DNA of 64,000 bases from Blepharisma japonicum (taxonomy: Eukaryota; Ciliophora; Heterotrichea; Heterotrichida; Blepharismidae). The stretch covers positions 806,001 through 870,000 of the forward strand of contig CATKHK010000002.1 in the NCBI GenBank assembly GCA_949751835.1, in the 5' to 3' direction. Both the position numbers and the translations under genes were made by a program. Below, in pieces: positions 1-10,368 of the stretch (position 1 is its first letter; every line of letters begins with the position of its first letter). The notes beneath the pieces are model-generated. The model ran no database searches and had not been told where the DNA came from. It saw only the letters and a list, made by a program, of their open reading frames with translations.

Positions 1-158
1 TGTAATGGATTTTCTGGGCTCATGCCATAAGTCAAAGCAGGGCACAAAACTTTAGGCCCAATTCCAGGTGGAGGAGATATAGAATGGCATTTGGTGTGTG
101 GGATATGAAAAAATGTTGGAGCATCTGGAGAAATTGAGGTTTTGTCAGTTTTATTCAT
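1..158 (-). CDS. 5' part of an unidentified gene, cut by the window edge
   Basis: An open frame runs from an ATG at 158 leftward off the window, giving 52 visible codons without a stop. It starts MNKTDKTSISPDAPTFF and is rich in Pro, Ser and Thr, with a PPPGIGPK stretch. No domain is recognised. The spacing of Pro and hydrophobic residues is faintly like the MSP/ASH domains of ciliary proteins, but the fragment is too short to say. It lies beyond the tRNA gene on the same strand. Confidence rests on the open frame and the non-random composition only. Confidence 0.45.
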   Translation of the reverse strand, partial: MNKTDKTSISPDAPTFFHIPHTKCHSISPPPGIGPKVLCPALTYGMSPENPL

Positions 159-293
159 AATGGAACTTATTAATAAGCTTAGATTTCTAAAAGATTATAA
201 CTCTTAGAGAGAAATTATAGTTGTGTAGGAAGAGAGAGACTTTTTAAAAAGAAAAATCAATGGAATTCGGATAGGATTATTAGGTGAAAAAAA

Positions 294-374
294 CGACAAC
301 AGCAGGATTCGAACCTGCGCGGGAGAACCCAACAGATTTCGAGTCTGACGCCTTAACCACTCGGCCATGTTGTC
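294..374 (-). tRNA. tRNA-Ser, anticodon CGA (reads UCG)
   Basis: The minus strand holds a full tRNA: acceptor GACAACA pairing with TGTTGTC, D-arm/A box TGGCCGAGTGG, anticodon loop CTCGAAA giving anticodon CGA, a long variable arm (about 15 nt) typical of Ser, B box GGTTCGAATCC, and discriminator G. CCA is not encoded. A run of seven T on the transcribed strand (287-293) directly follows the 3' end and should act as the RNA polymerase III terminator. The anticodon stem seems to have a U-U mismatch at its top pair. No intron is seen. Confidence 0.96.
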
Positions 375-529
375 GGTCTACTGTTAATATGTTATGGTAT
401 TTAAATAATTGTTCAATTTAGGATTTAATATAGAAGATTTGATTTTATTTATTTCTATAAAAATGTAGTATTTTTTTAACATTGAAAAATAAAAGATATA
501 ACAAAAAAATTATGTTAAATTAAGAGATA

Positions 530-1786
530 CTACACTAACTCATCTTCGTCAGGAAATTCATCTGCAAAGCTTTCACCTGCAGAGCTTTCTTCGTTAAAAC
601 TTACAGCATACCCTGTTTTATTTTCAGCTAAACTTGGATTTTTCAAAATTTGGGAAATATTTTCTGTTTGGCCTATCAGAAAATCAGGGATTTTTTTTTC
701 GAAGCTTGACTTCTCAGTGTCACTTTGTTTAATTGAGGAAGATTTTCTGTGCGTATTCTCGGAATTTAGCATTGGGTTAGCCTTAGAAATTCTATCAAAT
801 GAAGAAACGAAAGGTTTTATTTCAATTTGCTGATCTTCTGTTTTTTGATAGTAATTAGGCTTTGGTAAATCTTTTTTTGGATTTGCTCCAGGCAAGATTT
901 CTTTGTTTGAGGGCATTAAGAGCCTATCAGTCATTGATACGAAAGGACGATAAGGTGTAGTAGAGTCTTCTTCTTCATGGGTTTTTTCAGTTTTGGGATT
1001 TTTAAAATTAGAAATGCCAACTTCAATTTGTAATTCTTCAGAGCCAAATTCTTTTATAGGACTTTCAAGCTTTGTTTTTTCAATCTTTTCTCTTTGCAAA
1101 TTGATTTCAAATTTCTGACGTTCCTCTGCTTTGATTTTTTTTAATTCGCCAAGCTCATTCAAAACCTTTTCGTGCTCATTTTTCAATTTTCCAAGTTTAT
1201 CTTCGCTTTCTTTAAGCTTTCTTTTTAAATTCTCATTTTCATCACGCAAAATCTTATTTTCAGCTTCTGTTTGCTGTATATTTTCTTTTTGATTTTCCAG
1301 ATCCTGGGATTTTGCTATGCTTGTGCTCTCATCGTCTATATATTCAAAAATACTTCCTTCCTCACTCTTTCTCATTTCAGCTTTTATAAGTTGTGATTTA
1401 GCATCTCGATATTTTTCTTCAAAAATTTGTTTCATTCTCAATGCATGCTCAAACTTTATTTTCAGATCAGTGATATCTTCCAATTCTTCAGACTGCTGCT
1501 TCAGTCTTGAATTTTCTTCTTTTAAATACATAAGTTGTGCTTCTAGCTCTTCAATATTTTTATAATTAATTGGAGAAAGCTTCTTTAGCTCTGATTCTAA
1601 TATCCTTAATTGTTCTTTATAATGCTCAGTCTCGCTTTCTTTTGCCTGATAAACTGCTTTCATTTCACTTAATTTGACTTCCATTTCGCTAACTTGTGAG
1701 ATATAATACTGGTTTATCCTTAGTAAATTATCCTTTTCAGCCTTGGTATTTTCAGCTTGATCTTTAGAATTTGTCCTATTTTTCAT
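530..1786 (-). CDS. coiled-coil protein of unknown function, 418 aa
   Basis: A single uninterrupted frame starts at the ATG at 1786 and ends in TAG. Residues about 20-225 are almost wholly heptad-like, rich in Glu, Lys, Leu and Asn, and should form a long coiled coil. The C-terminal half is Ser/Pro/Glu-rich and looks disordered; it contains two similar segments of the type 'PFVSxxDR' (near residues 283 and 327), a short internal repeat. The last residues are very acidic. No known domain is recognised. It is transcribed away from the FEN1-like gene, with only 50 bp between the two start codons, so they may share a promoter region. Confidence 0.82.
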   Translation of the reverse strand: MKNRTNSKDQAENTKAEKDNLLRINQYYISQVSEMEVKLSEMKAVYQAKESETEHYKEQLRILESELKKLSPINYKNIEELEAQLMYLKEENSRLKQQSEELEDITDLKIKFEHALRMKQIFEEKYRDAKSQLIKAEMRKSEEGSIFEYIDDESTSIAKSQDLENQKENIQQTEAENKILRDENENLKRKLKESEDKLGKLKNEHEKVLNELGELKKIKAEERQKFEINLQREKIEKTKLESPIKEFGSEELQIEVGISNFKNPKTEKTHEEEDSTTPYRPFVSMTDRLLMPSNKEILPGANPKKDLPKPNYYQKTEDQQIEIKPFVSSFDRISKANPMLNSENTHRKSSSIKQSDTEKSSFEKKIPDFLIGQTENISQILKNPSLAENKTGYAVSFNEESSAGESFADEFPDEDELV

Positions 1787-1836
1787 AATAAAAAATTTAA
1801 ATGAGATTTTTCTTATAGGCCCCTTATATTGAATTT

Positions 1837-2958
1837 ATGGGGATCAAAAAACTACTAGAAACAATTACAGAAAAAGCACCTAGAGGTATCCGAGAAGTCC
1901 CATTAGAGCACTATGCAGGAAGAACTGTAGCCTGTAATGCTTCATTAACCATGTATCAATGTTTAATTACTACACAATATATCCCTAGCAGAGGTGCAGG
2001 AATGCTTACAGACGAAGCAGGTACCCCAACAGCTCATTTAGTCGGACTTTTTAACCGAACAATTCAATTTCTAGAGCTTGGAATTAGGCCTATCTGAATA
2101 TTTGACCACAAATCTCAGCGAAAACACAACGATGACTACGAAAAGAAAAAAGCCTTAAAATTCATTAAAAGGAAACAAAACCAAAATCTTGGAAAAACCT
2201 CAGAAGAGCCAAAATTCCCTAAAAGATCAGTCAATTTAACCCCAGAAATGGCAGACGACGCTAAAAAAATGCTTGAGCTTTTAGGCATCCCATCAATAGA
2301 AGCTCCAGGAGAAGCTGAAGCTCAATGTGCAGAAATCGTAAAAGCTGGCAAAGCCTTTGCGGTTGTAAGTGAAGACATCGACGCCCTCACATTTGGCGCT
2401 AAGTTTTTAATAAAAGGAATGAATAACAAAAGAGAGCCTGTGACAGAAATAAACCTAGAAGAAGTCTTAAGGGGGCTAAATTTCACTTTTGACGAATTTA
2501 TTGATTTTTGTATATTATTAGGATGCGATTATTCTAAAACTATTGAAGGAGTTGGACCGACAACGGCTTATAAGATGGTTCAGCAATGCTCAACTATAGA
2601 AAGGGTGATGGAATATATAAAAAGCACGGAAAATAAAAGATATAATTTTCCGAAGGTTTTTGCATATGAAAACGCTAGGGCTATTTTTCAAAATCCTAAT
2701 GTAGTTCCTATAGAAAAAATTGAGCTAGAATGAAAAGAACCTGATGAAGTAGCATTAGCAGAGTTTTTAGTCAATGGAAAAGGGTTTAATACTAGTAGAA
2801 TTGAAGGGGCTATGAGGAGGATTAAAACTTCACAAGCAAAGCCTGCACAGCTGAGGCTGGAAAGCTTTTTTAAATCTGATCCGTTAAAGAGACCGCCTCC
2901 ACCTGCACCTGTAAAAAAATCGTTTGGGTGGAAAAAAAGGAAACGTGAAGAAAAATAA
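1837..2958 (+). CDS. FEN1: FEN1-like flap endonuclease paralog with Asn in place of catalytic Asp34
   Basis: The 373-aa protein is read through TGA (Trp) at 2095 and 2731. It has the XPG/FEN1 order: N domain from Met1-Gly2, a helical arch region, the I domain, the helix-hairpin-helix (LLGCDYSKTIEGVG), and a C-terminal PCNA-binding box QLRLESFF. Length matches the family (about 380). Metal-binding residues seen: Asp in FDHK, both Glu in EAPGEAEAQC, both Asp in SEDIDALTFG, Asp in GCDY. The first family Asp, in the human VAIDAS segment, is Asn34 here (codon AAT at 1936). The FDGKPP motif is FDHKSQ, and human Lys93 and Arg100 align with His and Lys. By family knowledge this should bind flaps but cut poorly. 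It may be a second, specialised FEN1; whether the genome has a standard copy cannot be seen. FEN1 acts in Okazaki-fragment maturation and base-excision repair in the nucleus. Confidence 0.93.
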
Positions 2959-3018
2959 TATTTAATTGGCAAAATTAATTTATTTTATAAAAATAATATT
3001 TTTATATGAATCACATAT

Positions 3019-3434
3019 TTATTTATCAACTCCCCAATCGATATGACTTTGATTTGGCTTCCATTCTGTAGCTTGCAAGGCGCTGAATGATCTCTTTCGA
3101 TTATATTTTGTCTGACAACTGAAGCTATGTGTATCATTTATTGTTGCTTTACTGTCCAGTTTTTTATAGAGGGACCACTTTTCTTCATCATGAACAATTC
3201 TGCATTGTGTGTTTTATGGAAGCTGAATATCATAAATCTCTGATCATCCTATTGTGAAAACTTTGTATTATTCTTTAGCTGCGAATTTCCATGTAGAAGG
3301 ACTCATAGCTTATTCGTTATCGTTTGAGTTTCTTCTTTCTTTGATGGCAATATAAGCCCAAATATCATCAAAAGCTAAATCAGATTATTAAATGTATTTT
3401 GATATTCTTCTAAATTAAATTCAATCGTCTGCAT
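3019..3434 (-). pseudogene. decayed protein-coding gene of unknown family
   Basis: On the minus strand, an ATG at 3434 opens a protein-like frame (MQTIEFNLEEYQNTFNN) which shifts frame once near 3385 and then runs to TAA at 3019, crossing three in-frame TAA codons. Between these breaks the sequence is clearly protein-like: it uses TGA for Trp, has balanced composition, and shows segments such as AFDDIWAYIAIKERR and ATEWKPNQSHIDWGVDK. No GT-AG intron of 15-16 nt removes any of the stops. Its start lies only 7 bp from the start of the plus-strand gene at 3442. The family is not recognised. A live gene that tolerates TAA is less likely than a pseudogene, since TAA ends every other gene here. Confidence 0.5.
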
Positions 3435-3441
3435 CAATAAA

Positions 3442-4113
3442 ATGGTATATACAATACGCCACAAAGGCTTCTGGGATTATGCAGTCGGAAATGGCTATTA
3501 TGACAGAAACTTCCACAACTTCATCAAGAAAATCGAGCCACCAAAGGAGCAAACATTGTTTATCTCACGAAAAAACGACTCATACTTCCCATTCAGATAC
3601 TTGCATGTATACAGAACATTAAAGCGTGCCAGCAATCAATTCTTCCAAGGAAATGAACTTATTCAAAATGCCTTCACCTTAGCAATTCGTGCTATGTACA
3701 AAAGAGTTCCAGAAGAAATGTTCACCCAAAGATATGGAGGTTGGGACATGCTAGTTCATAAAGGAGAACGCCACTGGGAACTTATGACTTACAATCAGCA
3801 TCCTCTACAACAAGATATCTATGAAATGGTCAATAAGTACATCCACGAAACTCAAGGAGAAAAATCTGAAGAAGAAAAAGAAAGAGCCTTAGAATTTGTT
3901 AAGAAATTAGATACCTTAACTAAGCAGAAGAAGGAAAGACTTGGCCTTAAAGATCATGAAACTTTGGAGCAGCAAGATCTTGCAGATACATTTGACGAAG
4001 CCATGAAAGAAGAAAGAGCTGCAAAAGGATCACAACTCTATGTAAAGCCGCAAGAGGAGGCAGAAAAAGAAGATGATATAGAGAATCCTAGAAGAGTTTC
4101 ATACTTCTATTAA
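3442..4113 (+). CDS. hypothetical protein, 223 aa
   Basis: A complete open frame runs from ATG to TAA. The N-terminal 130 residues are compact and rich in aromatic residues (Tyr, Phe, Trp, His), suggesting a folded domain. From about residue 140 the protein is Glu/Lys-rich and helical, with a probable coiled coil, and it ends in an acidic then aromatic tail (VSYFY). No signal peptide or membrane segment is seen. The family is not recognised. It sits between two decayed genes and looks intact itself. Confidence 0.78.
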   Translation: MVYTIRHKGFWDYAVGNGYYDRNFHNFIKKIEPPKEQTLFISRKNDSYFPFRYLHVYRTLKRASNQFFQGNELIQNAFTLAIRAMYKRVPEEMFTQRYGGWDMLVHKGERHWELMTYNQHPLQQDIYEMVNKYIHETQGEKSEEEKERALEFVKKLDTLTKQKKERLGLKDHETLEQQDLADTFDEAMKEERAAKGSQLYVKPQEEAEKEDDIENPRRVSYFY

Positions 4114-4240
4114 GATAAACTAGAAGTTAAGTATCAAATTTATTATCATGGATATTATATAATTCCATAATCGCTAAAAAGTAACTTATCAAGTAAGAAT
4201 TCAAAAAAGAAAGAATTCCAATTAAAATTCAATTAGTGCA

Positions 4241-4866
4241 ATGGATAAAAAAGCTGAAATTGAAAATTATGAATATTGGCAAAAGAAGTTTGTCACAAGA
4301 TATTAGAGCTCAAAGATCCAAACGATCAAGAAATAAGATCATTTTTTAACTATTTATTTGCAATATTTTCTAATTCAACTTCACAGCTTTTTTGCAATAT
4401 AGGAACTTATATTGATGCCATTGTCAATAGAATCCGAACAAGGAATACTGCAAATGCTTTTCTTAACGTTAATTCACTGTTACAGGATGAAAGTGGAAAA
4501 ACCCAGAATTTTTAAGTTCCCTGGGATAGAATTCCTATTTAAAGTCAAGCTTTATAATCATAAATAGCGAAGTTAATGGTTTTAATCAGCAGATTGGTAA
4601 CTTACAACTCATGGATGCGAATAAATTAAAAGTGTGTGATAAAGGAGGCCAGCAATTAGAGAAAGAATTATTTGGATCTATTGTGACAGAAATTAATATA
4701 AATCATATTAAATACTTAAATAAGACGCGAGACTTCGATAAAGATTTGTCTGACTTCAAATAGGGTTTAACTAATTTATTTGATGAAACCCTTTTTGCCT
4801 ATGATTATTGCAGGGGAGAAGACGGTGCCTATAGAATTGACAGAGTTCCACACAGCGAAGCGTAAA
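4241..4866 (+). pseudogene. decayed protein-coding gene of unknown family
   Basis: An ATG at 4241 begins MDKKAEIENYEY. The coding signal then moves to another frame (from about 4276) for about 79 codons (LAKEVCHKILELKD, then a hydrophobic FFNYLFAIFSNS segment). It moves again near 4515 and continues to TAA at 4866, through one in-frame TAG near 4758. A further TAG falls near 4525. Composition between the breaks is protein-like. No tiny intron explains the breaks. The product is not recognised and has no obvious likeness to the other decayed gene at 3019-3434. The following 250 bp, up to the aminotransferase start, show nothing but AT-rich DNA. Confidence 0.45.
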
Positions 4867-5119
4867 GGTTGCAATTAAGTTTCATGCAAAATATATAAGT
4901 GGCTTATAAATTAAAGTTTATTTGAATTAAATCTTCATTGCTAAAGGTAATTCGACAAAACGCTAATTATTATAGTAATAATTTCCTTTTACTTATAATA
5001 ATCTAATTTTAAAATAATTATATAATAAGATATATATTCCTAATTTTAGGTTTTAACTAAAAATAAAAATAACCTTCCACAATTTTCCATTTTAAGTCGC
5101 CAGTTTTAATTGTATAAAT

Positions 5120-6268
5120 ATGTGGTCTACACTATTCTCAAAAATCCGCTTTTCCAGCGGCAAAAGGCTCAACTCAACCTTCCGTGCTTCAGAAGTAGTT
5201 GTCGACCTCACAAATAACCCTAGAACTATGCCAGCCCTCGACGAAACCCTTATTTTTGGCAAAAAAACAACCGACCACTTATTTTCTGTCGATTGGGATG
5301 CCAAAAGAGGCTGGCACACGCCTCAAATCACTCCATATCAACCCTTAGTCTTAGACCCTACAAGTTCCTGTTTTCATTATGGAACTGAATGTTTTGAAGG
5401 AATGAAAGCCTATCGGAGCGCAACAGGAAAAGTCCTCCTTTTCAGGCCCGAAATGAATGTCCGAAGGCTCCGAAAAAGTGCAGGAGCCTTAGCTTTGCCT
5501 GATTTTGACGGTGAAGAATTACTCCAATGCATACGAAAATTCGTAGATATCGATAGAAGATGGGTTCCTAATAAAAAAGGATACTCAATGTACATCAGGC
5601 CAACCATGATAGGGACTCATCAACAGTTAGGAGTCACAAAACCAGGAAAAGCCAAACTTTTTATTGTAAATGCGCTGGTGGGTCCTTATTTCCCGACAGG
5701 TTTTAAACCAGTAGCCCTTTATTGTGATGAAGCAAGAGTAAGAGCTTGGCCAGGTGGTGTCGGGGATAAAAAAGTGGGAGGAAATTATGGCCCAGGCATA
5801 GCCTATACAGACGAAATAAATAAGCTCGGGTACCAACAGTTGTTGTGGCTTGTAAATGAAAAAGTTACAGAAGTCGGAACTATGAATTTCTTTGTACTTT
5901 GGAAAAATAAAGAAGGAGAATCTGAGCTGATTACAGCTCCACTGGATTCTACAATATTAGAAGGAGTTACTAGGGACTCAATTTTGGCTCTTACTAAGGA
6001 ATGGAACGAGTTTAAAGTGTCAGAAAGATCGTTTACTATTCATGAGCTTACAGAAGCTGTAGAACAAGGAAGAGTTATTGAAGCTTTTGGAGCTGGAACT
6101 GCATGCATTGTGTGTCCAGTTAAGAAAATTTTCTATAAAGGCAAAGATTATGAAATCCCTCTGAAGCTTGGAAATAGTGGATTGCTAACGAAGAGGCTTT
6201 TGGATCATGTTTTGTCAATACAGTATGGAGAAATACAACATCCATGGTCATATCAGGTAGATTATTAA
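5120..6268 (+). CDS. BCAT: branched-chain amino acid aminotransferase, probably mitochondrial
   Basis: This 382-aa protein is a fold-type IV PLP aminotransferase. It moves the amino group between Leu, Ile or Val and 2-oxoglutarate, the first step of their breakdown and the last of their synthesis. Seen: the FHYGTECFEGMKAYR segment, the PLP lysine K218 in KKVGGNY, the EVGTMNFF phosphate-cup motif, and the C-terminal region with a CIVC pair (C329, C332) matching the redox CXXC switch of animal BCATs. The N-terminus (MWSTLFSKIRFSSGKRLNS) is basic, Ser-rich and free of acids for about 20 residues, as in a mitochondrial targeting peptide. No intron and no in-frame TGA are needed. Length fits the family. 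Confidence 0.96.
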   Translation: MWSTLFSKIRFSSGKRLNSTFRASEVVVDLTNNPRTMPALDETLIFGKKTTDHLFSVDWDAKRGWHTPQITPYQPLVLDPTSSCFHYGTECFEGMKAYRSATGKVLLFRPEMNVRRLRKSAGALALPDFDGEELLQCIRKFVDIDRRWVPNKKGYSMYIRPTMIGTHQQLGVTKPGKAKLFIVNALVGPYFPTGFKPVALYCDEARVRAWPGGVGDKKVGGNYGPGIAYTDEINKLGYQQLLWLVNEKVTEVGTMNFFVLWKNKEGESELITAPLDSTILEGVTRDSILALTKEWNEFKVSERSFTIHELTEAVEQGRVIEAFGAGTACIVCPVKKIFYKGKDYEIPLKLGNSGLLTKRLLDHVLSIQYGEIQHPWSYQVDY

Positions 6269-6563
6269 ATCTAAACCTAAATCTTATTTTAATAACTTTG
6301 CTTTTGATAAGATTACAAATATCAAATTAATTTTAATTTTTCCAATTTCCAAAAATAATAATCTTGAATATTTATATTTAATAGGAATCTGTATTAATAT
6401 TTTAGCTGTGTAAACAGCAATGTCGAAGGAAATTTGCCAAATTCTTACTTATTAATAAACATGGACTTTTACTTCCGTCCATTTATTTATCCTATTAAAC
6501 GAGCTATTTTTGTTTTAGCATTTCTAATTATCAATTTCTGAGCTTTATTTTCCATTTATTAAT

Positions 6564-8762
6564 ATGCTATCTAAATGTACCGCTAAATTGTTAAAGAACA
6601 ATCTAGCCTTATCCGTCCGATACTTCTCTAGTGATAAGCCTCCAAAAGGATTCGAAAAATTTTATCGTCAAAAGAAACAAGAACCAGAACAAGAAAGCAA
6701 AGGAAAACTTAAAGATACGACAAAAGACAAACCAAAGTCAGAAAAGCATGACTATAAATCTTTTAATGAAAATTTTAAAAGCTTCTGAAATAACAATTTT
6801 GATTTCAAGCAAGGCCCTTTTCCTTGGTGGAAAATAGCTGCTTTTATAGGAGGTAGTGCTTTTGCTTTGCAATGAATTTTGTCTAGTCCATCAGAAAATA
6901 TTCCTGTAGTCACATTTCAAGAATTGGCAAAAAAATATATCAATTCAGATTCCTTATCAAAAATTATTATAGAGTTTTGGCCTCAAGGAAGCCCACCAAG
7001 CTCTCTTTATGATATTTATGCAGTTGATCTACATGGAGAAATAGTCGCAAAACTCAGATACCCAGACATAAATTCCTTCTTAAGCTCATTAGCATTAGAG
7101 CAAATATCTCTGGGTAAAAATAAAAAAGACTTGATACCTGTTGAATATCGTGAAAAACCTAAAAGTTCTGCTGAAAAGTACTCAAGCATTTTTAAAATTT
7201 TTTCTCCGCTTTTTTACTTCTTCCTTATCTGAGGCTTCATATATTATCTCAGTTCAAAATTTCGCAGCAATTCTAAAGAAACCCCATGGGCGGGTGGAGG
7301 TGGTTTTCAAGACATTTTTAATATATCAAAAGGAAAATTTAAAGTATATGGCATTGATGGCCAAAAAATTGAGGTAAATTTCAAAGATGTAGCTGGGTTA
7401 CAAGAAGCCAAAAAAGAAGTCATGGAATTTGTGGAATTTTTAAAAAATCCTGAAAAATTCAAAAAATTAGGCGCAAGAATTCCAAGAGGAGCTTTACTAG
7501 TTGGGCCACCTGGGACTGGGAAAACTTTATTAGCTAAAGCAACAGCAGGAGAAGCAGGAGTTCCTTTTTTCTCAATTTCTGGCTCAGATTTTGTAGAAAT
7601 GTTTGTAGGGGTTGGAGCTTCTAGAGTTCGGCAGCTTTTTAAACAAGCTCGAGATAGAGCGCCTTCTATTATTTTTATTGATGAAATTGATGCAGTTGGC
7701 CGTAAACGTCAAGCAAGAATTGGTGGAAATGATGAAAGAGATAACACCTTAAATCAGCTTTTAGTAGAAATGGATGGATTTACTACAGACACTCATGTTG
7801 TTATAATGGGTGGGACAAACCGAAAAGATATTTTAGATGGAGCTTTATTAAGACCAGGAAGATTTGATAGGACGATAGAGCTCTCTCTACCTGATATAAA
7901 CGAACGAGAAGAAATTTTATCAGTTCATATAAAACCATTAAAACTGGATCCTAAAATCCCTTTATCTGAATACGCAAGAAGAGTAGCTGCCTTAACCCCT
8001 GGGTTCAGTGGAGCTGATCTCTCAAATGTATGCAATGAAGCTGCTATTTATGCAGCGAGAAGAGGAAAAGAGTTTGTGGATAAACTTGATTTTGAAGCTG
8101 CTACTGAAAGAGTGATGGGTGGGCTTGAAAAAGCTAAAAAATTGAATATGAAAGAAAAGAAAACAGTAGCTTATCATGAAGCTGGGCATGCAGTCGCAGG
8201 ATGGTTTTTAGAAGGTGCAGAGCCAGTGCTCAAAGTAAGTATTTTGCCGAGAACGAAAGGGGCTTTAGGGTTCTCTCAATTTTTGCCATCAGAAACGAAT
8301 TTATACTCTAAAGAAGAATTATTAGACAAAATTTCTGCAATTTTAGGTGGAAGAGTTTCTGAAGAATTATTTTTTGGAAAAATTACAACTGGTGCTCAAG
8401 ATGATTTGCAAAAAGCTACACAAATCGCACAGGCTCTTGTGATGAACTTTGGGATGAGCGAAAAGCTTGGGACTGTTGGGTATCATATTGAACAAGAAGC
8501 ATTAAGCAAGCCTTTTAGTGAAGACACTAATAGGATCATTGATGAAGAAGTAAGAAGTATTGTGGAATGGTGCATTAAAAAAACAAGAAGTTTACTAGGG
8601 GAAAAAAGAGAATTAGTAGAAAAACTTGCTGAGAGCTTGATAGAAAAAGAAATGATTACGCATAAAGAGCTTGTTGAAATACTTGGAGAAAGACCATTTG
8701 GATACCAACAAGAATATCAAAAATATTTAGAAGAAGTGAAAAAAGATCAAGTAAAAATGTAA
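6564..8762 (+). CDS. mitochondrial FtsH-type AAA protease (m-AAA, AFG3-like)
   Basis: One frame of 732 aa, read through TGA (Trp) at 6786, 6873 and 7230. It is a membrane-bound ATP-dependent zinc protease for inner-membrane quality control. Order: mitochondrial presequence ([19 protein letters not shown]), a Lys-rich linker, a first membrane span near residues 88-106, an intermembrane-space domain, a second span near 213-230, and the AAA domain with Walker A GPPGTGKT (314-321) and Walker B IIFIDEID (369-376). The second region of homology [11 protein letters not shown] and the zinc site HEAGH (538-542) follow. Two spans and the AAA sequence favour the m-AAA (AFG3L2/paraplegin) branch over the one-span YME1 branch; this assignment is inference. 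Confidence 0.95.
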
Positions 8763-8893
8763 TAATAATTCAATTAATTTAATATCTTTTGCTTCTATGC
8801 TATCTATCAAATAATTTCACATGAAATATAAATATAATAATACTTTATTTATATTTATTTTTAATATTTAAAGAAATTCAATATAAAATCATT

Positions 8894-9313
8894 TTAATGA
8901 TGATATATCCCTAATATACAAGACATCCAGGATACTTCTCTCTGAAAGATGTAGCTATCACAATACCCACACCAGTTTTTTCTTACACTTTTTATACAGC
9001 AATCTAAGCATTGATGGCAATTTCTGTGTTTCTCTATAAATAAGCCTAAAAATGATGAAATCCTTTTACGCTCTTTGCATACTAAACAATTTGATATCAA
9101 TAATCTTGGATAAAAATTCTCAGACATCTCAATAAGCATTTTAATGTCAGCTGAATTATAATCAATTGAGCAAATTGGGCAACTCAGTAATTCTTTTTCA
9201 GCAATAGTTTTTTTTAAGCAATCAAAGCACAAATCACACCTGCATGGGCATTTTAAAACATTTCTGGGTCTATTGCAAAGCTCGCATATTGTGAAATTAA
9301 TACAATTTGCCAT
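8894..9313 (-). CDS. small Cys-rich RING-like zinc-binding protein
   Basis: A 139-aa frame from ATG to TAA with about 20 Cys in three clusters. The first (CELCNRPRNVLKCPCRCDLC, then CLKK and CPIC) has the spacing of a RING-type E3 ligase finger. After a hydrophobic stretch, a second Cys/His set follows (CLVC, HRNCHQCLDCC, CGYCD), like a second treble-clef or ribbon finger. RING proteins hand ubiquitin to substrates; the role here is inferred from the Cys pattern only. No partner is suggested by the neighbours. It could instead be a structural zinc protein. Confidence 0.72.
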   Translation of the reverse strand: MANCINFTICELCNRPRNVLKCPCRCDLCFDCLKKTIAEKELLSCPICSIDYNSADIKMLIEMSENFYPRLLISNCLVCKERKRISSFLGLFIEKHRNCHQCLDCCIKSVRKNWCGYCDSYIFQREVSWMSCILGIYHH

Positions 9314-9828
9314 TTGATTAATTATTTTTTATTCACTTTATTTATTTATTTATCTATTAATGCAGTCAATAACTTCAATTAAAAGTATTTAAGCTTAAAT
9401 CAAATTTAATTACAAAAATAATTCTTATCCTAAAATAATTTGATAAATCAGATAAAGTTTATCTATAAATTATCCATAAATTTAAATAAAATTAAATTGA
9501 AGTTCAAAAGTCAATAGTATTTTAACTTAATATTTCATTTTTGAATTGTGAATTTATTTTCCAAGATAATTATTTAGTATATTATATAATGCCATGATTA
9601 AATATTTAAGCAGCAAATAATTAGTTACGATTTATTTTTTATAGATTTTAGATTTTACCAATTTAGCATTAATAATTAAAATATAAAGGTAATTCTAATC
9701 CTCTAATAATTCCTTTAGAAAATAAAAGCTGGTTGTGAAAAATTATAATTTAATTTAATGATCTTTATTATCAATAACAGAATTAATGTCTAATAATCAT
9801 TTTAAAGTAAAACAATACTTTCCATAAA
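9314..9828. other. AT-rich intergenic stretch
   Basis: It separates two divergent genes. It is very AT-rich, has stops in all frames, and shows no RNA gene or repeat. It presumably holds both promoters, but no motif can be named. Confidence 0.6.
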
Positions 9829-10368
9829 ATGCAAGGTAGCTCTGAGAAAAAGATACCAGAAATGAATATTCAATTACCACCACTTTCAGAAGTCAAAACT
9901 TTTGCTCTTATAGAAAAAACTGAAGATTCTCGTCCAATCCTTGAAATGCCCAAAATCGATATGAGATTTTTTGAAACTTTAATTAATGATGAAAAACCCT
10001 TAATTAAGAGAAAGAAAAATTCCAAGTTGTCAAATACTGCTACTAAATCATCATCTTCTGCCGAACTCATCTCCCAAGAAATAGATCAAGACCAACCGTC
10101 TGGTATAAGAAGATCAACCCGCATTAAAGAAATAAAACCAGAAAAAAGACTTAAATATACAGACTATGCACTTAGCTCTAAGGAAGAAGACGAATCTGAG
10201 TCAGAAAATGACCCTGAAGAAATAATTAAAGCTGAAGATGGCACTAAATTTAGAGTGCTTTCAGCTGAGAGCTCAGATTATGTGGAGTGCCTTCACTGCT
10301 ACAAAGTTATTCAAGAAAAGTCTATTCAAGCTCATTTAAAATCAAGAGTTCATACATCCAAAAAATAA
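9829..10368 (+). CDS. probable nuclear protein with one C2H2-type finger
   Basis: A 179-aa open frame from ATG to TAA. The middle is Ser/Lys/Glu-rich and disordered, with a basic RRSTRIKE segment of the kind found in chromatin proteins and an acidic patch after it. The C-terminus carries CLHCYKVIQEKSIQAHLKS and RVH, a C-x2-C-x12-H-x5-H finger. This suggests nucleic-acid or chromatin binding. No specific family is recognised. Confidence 0.72.
   Translation: MQGSSEKKIPEMNIQLPPLSEVKTFALIEKTEDSRPILEMPKIDMRFFETLINDEKPLIKRKKNSKLSNTATKSSSSAELISQEIDQDQPSGIRRSTRIKEIKPEKRLKYTDYALSSKEEDESESENDPEEIIKAEDGTKFRVLSAESSDYVECLHCYKVIQEKSIQAHLKSRVHTSKK

Noticed and set aside
3019-3434. TAA reassigned to Gln in this genome
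   Set aside because: Every intact gene in the window ends in TAA or TAG at the expected place; only a few fragments cross TAA.
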